The notes: generated by a model from the sequence alone, not told the origin. DNA of 20,718 nt from Acidobacteriota bacterium (GCA_021801945.1 JAKABE010000008.1:1-20718), one strand, 5' to 3'. Positions 8,513-15,341 are shown, counted from the first letter of the stretch. Made by a program: numbers and translations.

Positions 8513-8649
8513 AATACCGGACCCGGATGCAGCCTCGGCCAGTACGACACCGCTCGGAGCCTCTGTTGAGCTGGTGGAACAGTTACTGGAATTTGAAAAC
8601 CGCCACGATGGAAAGAATTACCTCTTTCGAGGCTGATCGGGAGGGAGAA

Positions 8650-9723
8650 ATGCGGCCAGAACAATGGGAAACATTTAAGCGCGCGGCGCGCCGTGAAAAG
8701 ATGGATAGGATCCCCATGGCGTTGATTATTGACAGCCCTTGGATACCAGGCTATCTGGGGATCAGCCACATGGACTATTTCCTTGACCCGGAGCTTTGGT
8801 TTCAATCGAACCTAAAGATCATGCGCGAGTTTCCGGATGTCATTTTTATCCCCTCGTGGTGGATGGAGTACGGCATGGCCGCGGAGCCCTCAGTGCTGGG
8901 CGCGAAGATCAAGTTCTGGGAGGACAATACGCCCAGCGAATATCACACGCTCTACCATCTGGAGGACATCGACAACTTTCCCGAGTACGAGGTGGAAGCA
9001 GACGCCTTTGCGGCCCTCACCCTGCACCGCTACAAGATGGTCCGGCAGAGGATTCTGGACGCGGGCTACATCCTGCCCATGGTGACTGCGCGCGGGCCAT
9101 TGTGCACGGCGGGATTTGTGCGTGGCACGACGAATTTCATGATCGATCTGGTGGAGAACCCCAAGGGCGCCCACAGGCTGATCGATCTGTGCACGCGAGT
9201 GGTCATCGACTGGCTCAAGGCACAGCAGAAGGTGCTGGGCGACACGGTGCAGAGCATCTTCATCCTCGACGACATCGTGGGCTTCATCAATGAGGAGCAC
9301 TACTTGGAGTTTGCGCATCCCTATCTGAAGCGCATCTGCGACGCCTTTCCCAAGGATTGGGTGAAGCTTTACCACAATGATGCGGAAGTAGACGCCTGCC
9401 TCGATCATCTTCCGGATACCGGATTCAACGTCCTCAACTGGGGCAAGCAGAGGCACATCACGGAGGTGAAGCGCCGTGTAGGCGACCGGATGTGTTTGAT
9501 GGGCAACGTGAATCCGTTGGAAGTCGCTGTGCGCGGCACGCCGGAAGAGGTGAAGGACGAGACTCTGGAGGTGCTGGAGGGATCGGGTGGCGAGGGGATC
9601 ATCCTTTCGGTCGGTGGCGGCACCAGCCCCGGTATGCCGCGTGAGAATATTCTGGCTATGCTCGAAGCCCTGCAAGAGTTCAACGCCAAACGCTCCGCCG
9701 CCATGGATGCGAGCGCCCGCTGA
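8650..9723 (+). CDS. URO-D-type corrinoid methyltransferase
   Basis: 357-residue TIM-barrel protein of the uroporphyrinogen decarboxylase superfamily, in the branch that moves methyl groups to or from corrinoid proteins (MtaA/MtbA and URO-D-type O-demethylase methyltransferase I), not the heme enzyme. Visible features: the N-terminal REKMDRIPMALI segment, DD at 207-208, KLYHNDAEV at 239-247, MGNVNPLEVAV at 284-294 and GGGTSPGMPRENI at 322-334. Zinc-dependent MtaA-like enzymes have H-x-C at the third site; here it is H242-N-D244, so the metal site, if any, differs. GGAGG five bases before the ATG at 8650 fixes the start; the frame opens upstream to 8431, with another ATG at 8608 lacking a ribosome binding site. 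First gene of the operon, 10 bp before the corrinoid protein, which is presumably its partner. Methyl donor unknown. Confidence 0.85.
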   Translation: MRPEQWETFKRAARREKMDRIPMALIIDSPWIPGYLGISHMDYFLDPELWFQSNLKIMREFPDVIFIPSWWMEYGMAAEPSVLGAKIKFWEDNTPSEYHTLYHLEDIDNFPEYEVEADAFAALTLHRYKMVRQRILDAGYILPMVTARGPLCTAGFVRGTTNFMIDLVENPKGAHRLIDLCTRVVIDWLKAQQKVLGDTVQSIFILDDIVGFINEEHYLEFAHPYLKRICDAFPKDWVKLYHNDAEVDACLDHLPDTGFNVLNWGKQRHITEVKRRVGDRMCLMGNVNPLEVAVRGTPEEVKDETLEVLEGSGGEGIILSVGGGTSPGMPRENILAMLEALQEFNAKRSAAMDASAR

Positions 9724-9733
9724 GGAGAGGCAG

Positions 9734-10375
9734 ATGCCCGATTACGCCCTGATGAACCAGTACCTTTACGAAGGCAATGCCGAACAGGTGGAGAGGCTCA
9801 CCAAAGAGGCGCTTGCCGAAGGCCGCGCCGTGCAGGAAGTGCTGAACGAAGGGCTGATCGCGGGCATGAGCGTGGTGGGCGAAGACTTCAAACACAATGT
9901 TCTTTACGTTCCCGAGGTCCTTATCGCGGCCCGTGCCATGAAGGCTGGAATGGCGCTTCTGAAGCCATTGCTCACTTCCAAGGAGGGCGGCACCAAATCC
10001 AAAGGCGTCTTGCTGATGGGTACGGTGCGCGGCGACCTGCACGATATTGGCAAAAACCTGGTGGGGATGATGGCCGAGGGCGCGGGTTTTGAGGTGCACG
10101 ACATTGGTGTGGACCAGAGCGTGGAGAAGTTCATGGCCGCGGCGGAGAAGTGTAAGCCCGACATTATCGGCATGAGCGCTCTGCTGACAACCACGATGAT
10201 GTATATGAAGACCGTGATCGAGGGCTTCAACGCGGCCGGTCTCACCCACATCAAGATGGCGGTGGGCGGGGCTCCGATCAGCCAGATGTTTGCAGACGAA
10301 ATCGGCGCCGACGGATACGGGGCCAATGCCTCGGCCGCAGTGGATCTGTTTTTGCGGCTTGCACCGCAAGCATAA
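9734..10375 (+). CDS. Free-standing corrinoid (B12-binding) methyl-carrier protein
   Basis: 213-residue protein like MtaC/MtbC/MtvC and the central part of MetH. A four-helix cap domain spans about 1-88 (GMSVVGEDFKHNVLYVPEVL). A Rossmann-like B12 domain spans about 90-210 with DLHDIG at 101-106, where H103 is the lower-axial cobalt ligand. SALLT at 148-152 and the GG of VGGAPIS at 178-179 are the other cobalamin-contact sites. It carries the methyl group as methylcob(III)alamin between the methyltransferases. GAGGAGAGG precedes the ATG; the same frame is open further upstream, overlapping the previous gene, but that is not a plausible start. It lies between its likely methyltransferase partner and accessory genes, all on one strand. 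Confidence 0.93.
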   Translation: MPDYALMNQYLYEGNAEQVERLTKEALAEGRAVQEVLNEGLIAGMSVVGEDFKHNVLYVPEVLIAARAMKAGMALLKPLLTSKEGGTKSKGVLLMGTVRGDLHDIGKNLVGMMAEGAGFEVHDIGVDQSVEKFMAAAEKCKPDIIGMSALLTTTMMYMKTVIEGFNAAGLTHIKMAVGGAPISQMFADEIGADGYGANASAAVDLFLRLAPQA

Positions 10376-10390
10376 CCGGAAGGTGACTCC

Positions 10391-10645
10391 GTGGCCACTT
10401 ACAGAATCCTTTATTGGCAGGACATTCCCACTCAGATCAGGGTCGAAGACGAGGCCGATGATGTGACCTTGATGCTGGATGACCGCTTCATGAAACTCAT
10501 CGACGCGCGGGCGATGAAGCAGGGGCTCGAAGGCGCCGACGCCTTTCTGGCCCAGTGGAAGTGGGACGAAGAAGAGGAGCGCGAGGGCTCTGCACGTCAA
10601 GTCGCGGAGGCTTTGAAAGCCGAACTCGAAGCCAAAGAGTGGTAG
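10391..10645 (+). CDS. Small Virulence_fact-like protein associated with corrinoid methyl transfer
   Basis: 84-residue acidic cytoplasmic protein. The YRILYWQDIPTQIRV start, then RFMKLIDARAMKQGLEGADAFLAQW, matches my recollection of the Pfam Virulence_fact family (PF13769: YWRDIPxQV, later RFxxAIDxxAM, GxxxxDxYLxxW). That name is historical. Relatives I recall sit beside split B12-dependent methionine synthase or methylfolate-corrinoid genes, which points to an accessory role in corrinoid methyl transfer, perhaps binding the corrinoid protein. GTG start with GGAAGG upstream. It begins 15 bp after the corrinoid gene and ends 13 bp before the activator gene. The C-terminus is charged (DEEEEREG) and helical. 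No catalytic motif is visible. Confidence 0.65.
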   Translation: MATYRILYWQDIPTQIRVEDEADDVTLMLDDRFMKLIDARAMKQGLEGADAFLAQWKWDEEEEREGSARQVAEALKAELEAKEW

Positions 10646-10658
10646 GAAATCTGCGCGC

Positions 10659-12305
10659 ATGGCCGTCACGCTTACCATCAACGGACAATCGATTGAGGCG
10701 GCGAGTGGACGGTCGCTCTTTGAGCAGGCTGAGGCCCTTGCCATCGACGTGCCCACCTCCTGCCGCAAACAAGGAAAGTGCAGGGAGTGCATGGTCGAGG
10801 TCGTCGAGGGGATGGATCTGCTCTCAGCCCCGGCAAGGCCAGAACAACATCTGAAAGGCAACTTTCGCCTCTCCTGCCAGGCCTACGTCACCGGCGCCAG
10901 CGGCCATGTGCGCTGTCACACCATGCGCCGCGGGCACATGCGCATCGAAGGGCGGGGGCTTGTGCTGCCTGCCCGCGGCCTGCCGCTTCAGCTCGATCCC
11001 GCGGTGACCCGCGATAGGGGCCGCATTTTCATCGATGGTGTCGAAGTGGACCGTTCGATGGGGCCGATCCACGGCATCGCGATGGACCTGGGCACCACCA
11101 CCGTGGTGCTGCGCCTTTTCGATCTCGAAAGCGGCGAGCTGATTGCCGACGCCTCGTTTGAGAATCCGCAACGCTTCGGCGGGTCCGAGGTCATGTCACG
11201 CATCGCCTACGACACCGAACACCGGGGACGATTGCTGATGCGAACGCTGGCTGGATATCTGAGCCACGCGATCGAGAAGTTTCCCGTCGATCCCAGGACC
11301 ATCTACGAGATGGTGGTAGTGGGCAACTCCACGATGCGCGATCTTTTCTTCTGGAAGAGCGTGTATTCGATCGGGCAGAGCCCTTACCAGTCAATCACTG
11401 AGATCGAGATGGCGGCTGGCAAGCGCACCACAACCAGCCTGACGCAAACAGGACAGCATTGCCTACTGCCCATCCATCCCCGGGCTCGCGTATACGGCGC
11501 GCCCATCATCAGCGGGCACGTGGGCGCCGATGCCGCTGCGGGAATGCTAGCGGTCGATCTGGCGCATGAAGAGCGGCTGATCGCCATCATGGACATCGGG
11601 ACCAATACTGAGCTGATCTTAGGCAATAAGGATCGCATCCTTGCAGCCTCTTGCCCCGCGGGGCCAGCCTTCGAGGGTGGCGCGATTGCCTGCGGAATGC
11701 CTGCCTTGGAGGGAGCGATTGAGGCGGTAGAGATGGGTGCCGATGGAGGCTTCAAAGTGAGCGTCATCGGCAACGGACGGCCTGAAGGAATCTGCGGTTC
11801 CGGCCTGGTGGACGCGCTGAGCGAGCTATTGCGCACCGGACGCATGAATGAGCGCGGACGATTCGAGGATGACCTGCATCGCATTGACCTCTACCGGGAT
11901 CGGGAGCAGGAGATCTATCTTCTGGAGAGCGACGTCAACGAGCTTGCGCAAGCCAAAGGCGCCAATGTCGCGGGATTGCATGTCGTGTTTAACACCTACG
12001 GGATCGACTTTGACGACATCGGCGCCTTTTATCTGTCGGGAGGGTTTGGGCGAAACATCGAGGTGGAGGCGGCAAAACGCATCGGGTTGGTGCCGAATTT
12101 ATCAGGGGCCAAGATTGTGCAGGCCGGGAATACCGCAATTGAAGGCGCAACCATCGCGCTGCTTTCGAAGTCGAAGCGGCAGGAGCTTGAAGATCTGGTG
12201 AAACGGGTCGAGCACTGCCGTCTGGAGACGCATCCGAACTTCTTCGATTTCTTCGTAGAGGGTTGCCAGTTCAAACCCGTGGAGCAGACGCCATGCCTGC
12301 CGTGA
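10659..12305 (+). CDS. RACo-like reductive activator of corrinoid proteins (2Fe-2S ferredoxin plus ASKHA ATPase)
   Basis: 548-residue protein of the RACo/DUF4445 family. These proteins use ATP hydrolysis to drive electron transfer from a 2Fe-2S cluster to cob(II)alamin, restoring active cob(I)alamin on corrinoid methyl carriers. The N-terminal ferredoxin has C35-x5-C41-x2-C44-x28-C73, the spacing seen in RACo. A linker follows at about 85-130. The ASKHA (actin/Hsp70-like) core shows GIAMDLGTTTVVLRL, VVGNSTMRDLF, IMDIGTNTELILG, CPAGPAFEGGAIACGM, GICGSGLVDALSELL and YLSGGFGRNIEVEAAKRIGLVP. The RamA-type 4Fe-4S domains of methanogens are absent. AGGAAA lies nine bases before the ATG. Its 3' end overlaps the next gene by 13 bp, implying translational coupling. 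The electron donor is not encoded nearby. Confidence 0.92.
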   Translation: MAVTLTINGQSIEAASGRSLFEQAEALAIDVPTSCRKQGKCRECMVEVVEGMDLLSAPARPEQHLKGNFRLSCQAYVTGASGHVRCHTMRRGHMRIEGRGLVLPARGLPLQLDPAVTRDRGRIFIDGVEVDRSMGPIHGIAMDLGTTTVVLRLFDLESGELIADASFENPQRFGGSEVMSRIAYDTEHRGRLLMRTLAGYLSHAIEKFPVDPRTIYEMVVVGNSTMRDLFFWKSVYSIGQSPYQSITEIEMAAGKRTTTSLTQTGQHCLLPIHPRARVYGAPIISGHVGADAAAGMLAVDLAHEERLIAIMDIGTNTELILGNKDRILAASCPAGPAFEGGAIACGMPALEGAIEAVEMGADGGFKVSVIGNGRPEGICGSGLVDALSELLRTGRMNERGRFEDDLHRIDLYRDREQEIYLLESDVNELAQAKGANVAGLHVVFNTYGIDFDDIGAFYLSGGFGRNIEVEAAKRIGLVPNLSGAKIVQAGNTAIEGATIALLSKSKRQELEDLVKRVEHCRLETHPNFFDFFVEGCQFKPVEQTPCLP

Positions 12306-13546
12306 GCGATCGCCTTGAAATGGCTTGCGCGCTCAAGGAAGCGAGGGTGCAGCCAGAGGAGTATGTGCGCCTGCTGGGCTTCCCGCGGGGCTGGGTGCTT
12401 GAAGGGCGTGCGCGGCAGTTGGCTGAATGGGCTCGGGATTGGTACGGGCAATACGGCAAGCCATGGATGTATGCACGGCAGGCAGAGCAACTCAAGATTG
12501 CCGGCGACTTCGTTTATATGGATGGAGTCCAGTTCACCTGCAAACGCCTCAATGCCACGCTGGAGCAGGCGAAGGCACACAGCATAATTCTAGTTGGGGT
12601 GGGTGCTGGACCTGAAGCCGAGGCGGAAGCGCATCGTCGCTGGACTGATGAAAAGCCCGACGAGTACTTCTTTCTTGAGATCTATGCCTCTGCGGTGGTG
12701 GAGCATCTGACGACGCTGGCCGGAGCGCAGCTCTGCGCCTGGGCGGAGCAGCGGCAGATGGCGGTCCTGCCGCACTACAGCCCAGGGTATCCGGAATGGG
12801 ACCTGGCGGAGCAACCGCGATATCTTGATCTCTTGAAGAGAACACGGTCCGAGCCATTCCCTTCCTGCGTGGAGGTGTTCGACTCCGGCATGTTGCGGCC
12901 TAAAAAGACGCTGCTGGCGGTCTTTGGGCTCACTCGGCACACGGATCGCCTGGAAAAGCTGACCAACCTTGTCCCCTGCGCACGATGCTCCTTCGGACCC
13001 TGCCAATACCGCCGCGCGCCTTACCGTCAGGCTCCGCGGCCCGCTGGCGAGCCAATCCAGCCGGCGGCCCGGGTACTGGACCTAGACGCGCAATATAGCG
13101 TGAGCAAAAAGGCTCTGCAATCGTGGGCAGACCATCGACTCTCTCTGCACCTCCTCGCTGACGGCGCGCTGCAGGCGGTCTTCCGCTACGATGGAACCAC
13201 GTGCACGAATATGGGACGCCCGCTGGCGTTTTTCTACAAGGTGAAGCTGGGGCCGCGCGCCGAAGGGTATCCAATTCAAGACCAGCAATGCTTTCCCGTT
13301 CCCGGTGATAATGGCTTTACTTATATGTGCCGGTACCGGGAGGATGCCGGCGCGCTGATGAGCGCCATCGAGCAGGAGCACCCTCTCAAGGGCGAGCGGC
13401 TTGACGCCGTTCTGACCTGGCGGCGCTCACCTTCCCCCGCGGGCTGCTATTGCGAAGCCTCAAGCCGCAATCACAAATGGGGCTTGGTGCTCGAAACCAT
13501 CCACTATGCTCTGGTACAAAAGGAACTAAGGCTGGACGCCGATTGA
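12293..13546 (+). CDS. MetH activation-domain-like protein with C-terminal Cys motifs
   Basis: 417-residue protein not matching any named gene I know. Residues about 85-215 resemble the reactivation domain of B12-dependent methionine synthase: helical FFLEIYASAVVEHLTTLAG, then HYSPGYPEWDLAEQ (the GYP of the AdoMet-binding loop, 165-167) and DSGMLRPKKTLLAVFGLT, which parallels the M-x-P-x-x-S-V-S-G strand of MetH. After it comes C229-x2-C232-x4-C237 (CARCSFGPC) followed by QYRRAPY, a likely metal or Fe-S site. Further Cys lie at 304, 333, 346, 385 and 387. GGAG eight bases before the ATG at 12293 sets the start, overlapping the RACo gene. I infer reductive remethylation or handover of the corrinoid protein, with AdoMet or Fe-S assistance. 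MetH similarity is moderate; the Cys region is unassigned. Confidence 0.75.
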   Translation: MPAVSDRLEMACALKEARVQPEEYVRLLGFPRGWVLEGRARQLAEWARDWYGQYGKPWMYARQAEQLKIAGDFVYMDGVQFTCKRLNATLEQAKAHSIILVGVGAGPEAEAEAHRRWTDEKPDEYFFLEIYASAVVEHLTTLAGAQLCAWAEQRQMAVLPHYSPGYPEWDLAEQPRYLDLLKRTRSEPFPSCVEVFDSGMLRPKKTLLAVFGLTRHTDRLEKLTNLVPCARCSFGPCQYRRAPYRQAPRPAGEPIQPAARVLDLDAQYSVSKKALQSWADHRLSLHLLADGALQAVFRYDGTTCTNMGRPLAFFYKVKLGPRAEGYPIQDQQCFPVPGDNGFTYMCRYREDAGALMSAIEQEHPLKGERLDAVLTWRRSPSPAGCYCEASSRNHKWGLVLETIHYALVQKELRLDAD

Positions 13547-13548
13547 AA

Positions 13549-14484
13549 ATGAAAAGGCTCTTTCAGGAAGCGATGCTCGAGCGGCCCATCCTAGGCGACG
13601 GTGCCATGGGAACGCAGTTGATGCTGGCAGGATTGGAGCAGGGTAACTGCGGCGAGGCGTGGAATCTGACCCATCCGGACAGGGTACTGGCCATTCAGCG
13701 CCGATACGTGGAAGCGGGTTCGGAGTGCCTCATCACCAATACCTTTGGCGGGTCTCGCATCATGCTCAGTCGCCACGGCGAAGGCGATCATGCGGCGGTG
13801 ATTAACAAGGCAGCGGTAGCCATTGCGCGCCAGGCCTTTGGCGACGGAGAGGGTTATGTGCTCGGCGACATCGGCCCGTTTGGCGGCTTGATGGCGCCCT
13901 TCGGCGATTTCACTGAAGATCAGGTGCGCATCGCATTCGACGAGCAGGCCGCGGCACTGGTCGAGGCTGGCGCGGACGCGGTTATTGTGGAGACACAGAC
14001 CTCGCTAGAAGAGCTTTTGCTGGGCATTGAAGCCGCGAAAAAGGCGGGCGCACCCTGCATTATTGGCTCGATGGCTTATGACGTGACGCTCGACGGCTCG
14101 ACCTTCCGCACCATGATGGGCATTGATCCCGAGAGGGCCGCAGAGTTCATGGAAGAGCATGGCGCGCATGTGGTGGCCCTCAACTGCGGAACAGGCATGG
14201 AGATGGAACGGGCCCGCGCTGCCGTGGAACGGTACAAGAGCGTGACCAACCTGCCGGTGATGGCGCAGCCCAACGCCGGAAAGCCCAGGCTTGAGAACAT
14301 GAAGGTGGTTTACGATGAAACCCCGGAGCAGATGGTCAAGGGTCTGATACCCCTGCTGGAAGCGGGCGCCAACGTTGTGGGTGCCTGCTGCGGGAGCACC
14401 CCGGATCACATCCGCGCCTTCAGGAAAGCAATGGATGACTATCTGAGTTCAAAAGAACTGCAAGGCCAACGGAGCCCAGCATGA
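13549..14484 (+). CDS. Homocysteine S-methyltransferase (Zn-dependent, MetH/BHMT type)
   Basis: 311-residue Hcy-binding TIM barrel equivalent to the first module of MetH or to betaine-homocysteine methyltransferase. Motifs: LGDGAMGTQL at 15-24, ITNTFGGSR at 62-70, VETQTSLEE at 147-155, ALNCGTGM at 210-217 and GACCGSTPDHI at 278-288. The three zinc ligands C213, C280 and C281 are all present, so it should bind and activate homocysteine. It starts 2 bp after the preceding stop codon; an ATG at 13573 is an alternative start. With no B12 domain of its own and a corrinoid protein in the same operon, the likely reaction is transfer from methylcobalamin protein to homocysteine, making methionine. 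Direct use of a small donor such as betaine or S-methylmethionine is the alternative. Its last four bases overlap the next start (ATGA). Confidence 0.9.
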   Translation: MKRLFQEAMLERPILGDGAMGTQLMLAGLEQGNCGEAWNLTHPDRVLAIQRRYVEAGSECLITNTFGGSRIMLSRHGEGDHAAVINKAAVAIARQAFGDGEGYVLGDIGPFGGLMAPFGDFTEDQVRIAFDEQAAALVEAGADAVIVETQTSLEELLLGIEAAKKAGAPCIIGSMAYDVTLDGSTFRTMMGIDPERAAEFMEEHGAHVVALNCGTGMEMERARAAVERYKSVTNLPVMAQPNAGKPRLENMKVVYDETPEQMVKGLIPLLEAGANVVGACCGSTPDHIRAFRKAMDDYLSSKELQGQRSPA

Positions 14485-14810
14485 AAGCCAAACTTTGCGA
14501 TCTGAACCCCGATGCAACGAGCAAACTTCCCGAGCATACGGACGACAAGTCCGGAATTGGCGTTCACTATGTTGACGCTTACATCAAGCCGATGAACGCG
14601 AAGCTGGAAGATGGGACTGCGGTGCGATGCAAGCGGCGCGGGTTGAAGATCACATTGACGGTGGCCGGCAGAAAGGGCGAAGGTCTGATGCGCCGCCTCG
14701 ACGTAAGCTCGAACCCGGTTGTTATGCTGAATGCCGCCTTGCAGGAGGCAGCGGCAACCGCGGGCATGGGGCTTTTGGTAGAAGACGGCGCGATCTTCAT
14801 CGATATGTGA
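14481..14810 (+). CDS. Small protein of unknown function, last gene of the corrinoid operon
   Basis: 109 residues, cytoplasmic, basic centre (RCKRRGLKITLTVAGRKGEG) and a compact predicted alpha/beta fold ending GMGLLVEDGAIFIDM. No family recognised. Its start overlaps the stop of the homocysteine methyltransferase gene (ATGA), so it is translationally coupled and likely part of the system. The repeated strand pattern could be a small binding domain for the methyltransferase or corrinoid protein, but that is inference. No Cys pair or known metal motif is visible. Confidence 0.75.
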   Translation: MKAKLCDLNPDATSKLPEHTDDKSGIGVHYVDAYIKPMNAKLEDGTAVRCKRRGLKITLTVAGRKGEGLMRRLDVSSNPVVMLNAALQEAAATAGMGLLVEDGAIFIDM

Positions 14811-14966
14811 CCTGATCGAGATCTGACCGGGAAACAAGGTTTCCAATGAGGATCTGCTTAGCAGACAGGATTCAGGCGAGAACCATCAGCACGAGCTGTG
14901 CGGAGTGCTAAGGAACCATCTGAAGAACTCCCCGCTCCACAGCTGTGGTGGGTAATGTGGAGTTAA

Positions 14967-15032
14967 GGCCGTTCTACGAACGGCCCCCATCAGGGCGTAG
15001 TGTGTCGGGCGGAGGCCACATGAGCCTCCGCC
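14967..15032. repeat. Tandem pair of strong perfect stem-loops
   Basis: GGCCGTTC TAC GAACGGCC (14967-14985) and, 22 bp on, GGCGGAGGC with a 7-base loop and GCCTCCGCC (15008-15032). The second stem extends by TGTC/GACA across one mismatch. Neither has a T-tail. Placement between convergent genes fits bidirectional termination or REP-like elements. Confidence 0.65.
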
Positions 15033-15045
15033 GGACAAAATAACA

Positions 15046-15315
15046 TCACGGATCGCCGCTAAATCTGCTTCGTTTGTGCGACAACGGCACAACGACAGCC
15101 CCGCATCGTTCTAACTCGTTGTTCTTCAGAGGCTCCTTAGGCTCTGCAGTGTCTCTCGAAGAGACTTTTTGATCTCGGCGGGCGGACGAGAACTTGAGAG
15201 CCACCGATATTCCTGCGACATGGAACTTCATCAGGTCTTCTGGCCAGTCGAATCGTTGTCGGCGTCTTTGACGCGGAGCCAAATGGCGGATGATGGCGTT
15301 CGCGTAGTCCGTCAT
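15046..15315 (-). CDS. Doubtful small ORF downstream of the SulP gene
   Basis: 89 codons from ATG 15315, starting MTDYANAIIRHLAPRQRRR. The first 45 codons have the GC-rich third positions of real genes here; the rest does not. There is no good ribosome binding site, the product is unrecognised, and the T-tailed hairpin on the opposite strand lies inside it. It may be the eroded remnant of a gene or chance. Confidence 0.2.
   Translation of the reverse strand: MTDYANAIIRHLAPRQRRRQRFDWPEDLMKFHVAGISVALKFSSARRDQKVSSRDTAEPKEPLKNNELERCGAVVVPLSHKRSRFSGDP
15151..15170 (+). terminator. Intrinsic terminator, plus strand
   Basis: GTCTCT (15151-15156), loop CGA, AGAGAC (15160-15165), then TTTTT (15166-15170). 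This is the only classic stem plus T-run in the convergent region and could end the corrinoid operon transcript about 340 bp after its last gene. The stem is short (6 bp). Confidence 0.5.
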
Positions 15316-15341
15316 CAATCTATCGGCACTTGAACGCCAGG

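Larger units (their letters stand above)
7641..8649. other. Gene-free kilobase between the receptor gene and the corrinoid operon
   Basis: About 1 kb holding both divergent promoter regions. Open frames here are short and overlapping. One reading frame at about 7925-8080 looks faintly protein-like (DLAALSKEHAAKRR, EMIADLAREESLYANDP) but has no start with a ribosome binding site and could be an eroded gene. A 10-bp palindrome (GCGGCGCCGC) lies at 8128-8137. The right 200 bases hold a candidate promoter and a structured leader, listed separately. I found no convincing cobalamin-riboswitch core (B12 box) by eye. Confidence 0.4.
14811..15341. other. Convergent intergenic region rich in inverted repeats
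   Basis: Between the plus-strand operon and the minus-strand SulP gene. It holds, in order: GGAAAC/GTTTCC (14830-14844), CTTAGCA/TGCTAAG (14857-14863 with 14906-14912), palindrome CCACAGCTGTGG (14937-14948), GGCCGTTC/GAACGGCC with a 3-base loop (14967-14985), GGCGGAGGC/GCCTCCGCC (15008-15032), and a T-tailed hairpin at 15151-15170. A weak 89-codon minus-strand frame is listed separately. Confidence 0.6.

Noticed and set aside
8440..8600. Cobalamin or AdoMet-type riboswitch before the corrinoid operon
   Set aside because: GGGAGGGAAACC superficially recalls a riboswitch core, but the B12 box and the expected helices are not found in order.
8431..8649. N-terminal extension of the URO-D methyltransferase
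   Set aside because: The extra 73 codons are Arg- and Ser-rich, unlike the family. The strong GGAGG sits before the ATG at 8650.
9587..9733. N-terminal extension of the corrinoid protein into the upstream gene
   Set aside because: It would overlap 137 bp of coding sequence. A strong ribosome binding site precedes ATG 9734 and the cap domain begins there.
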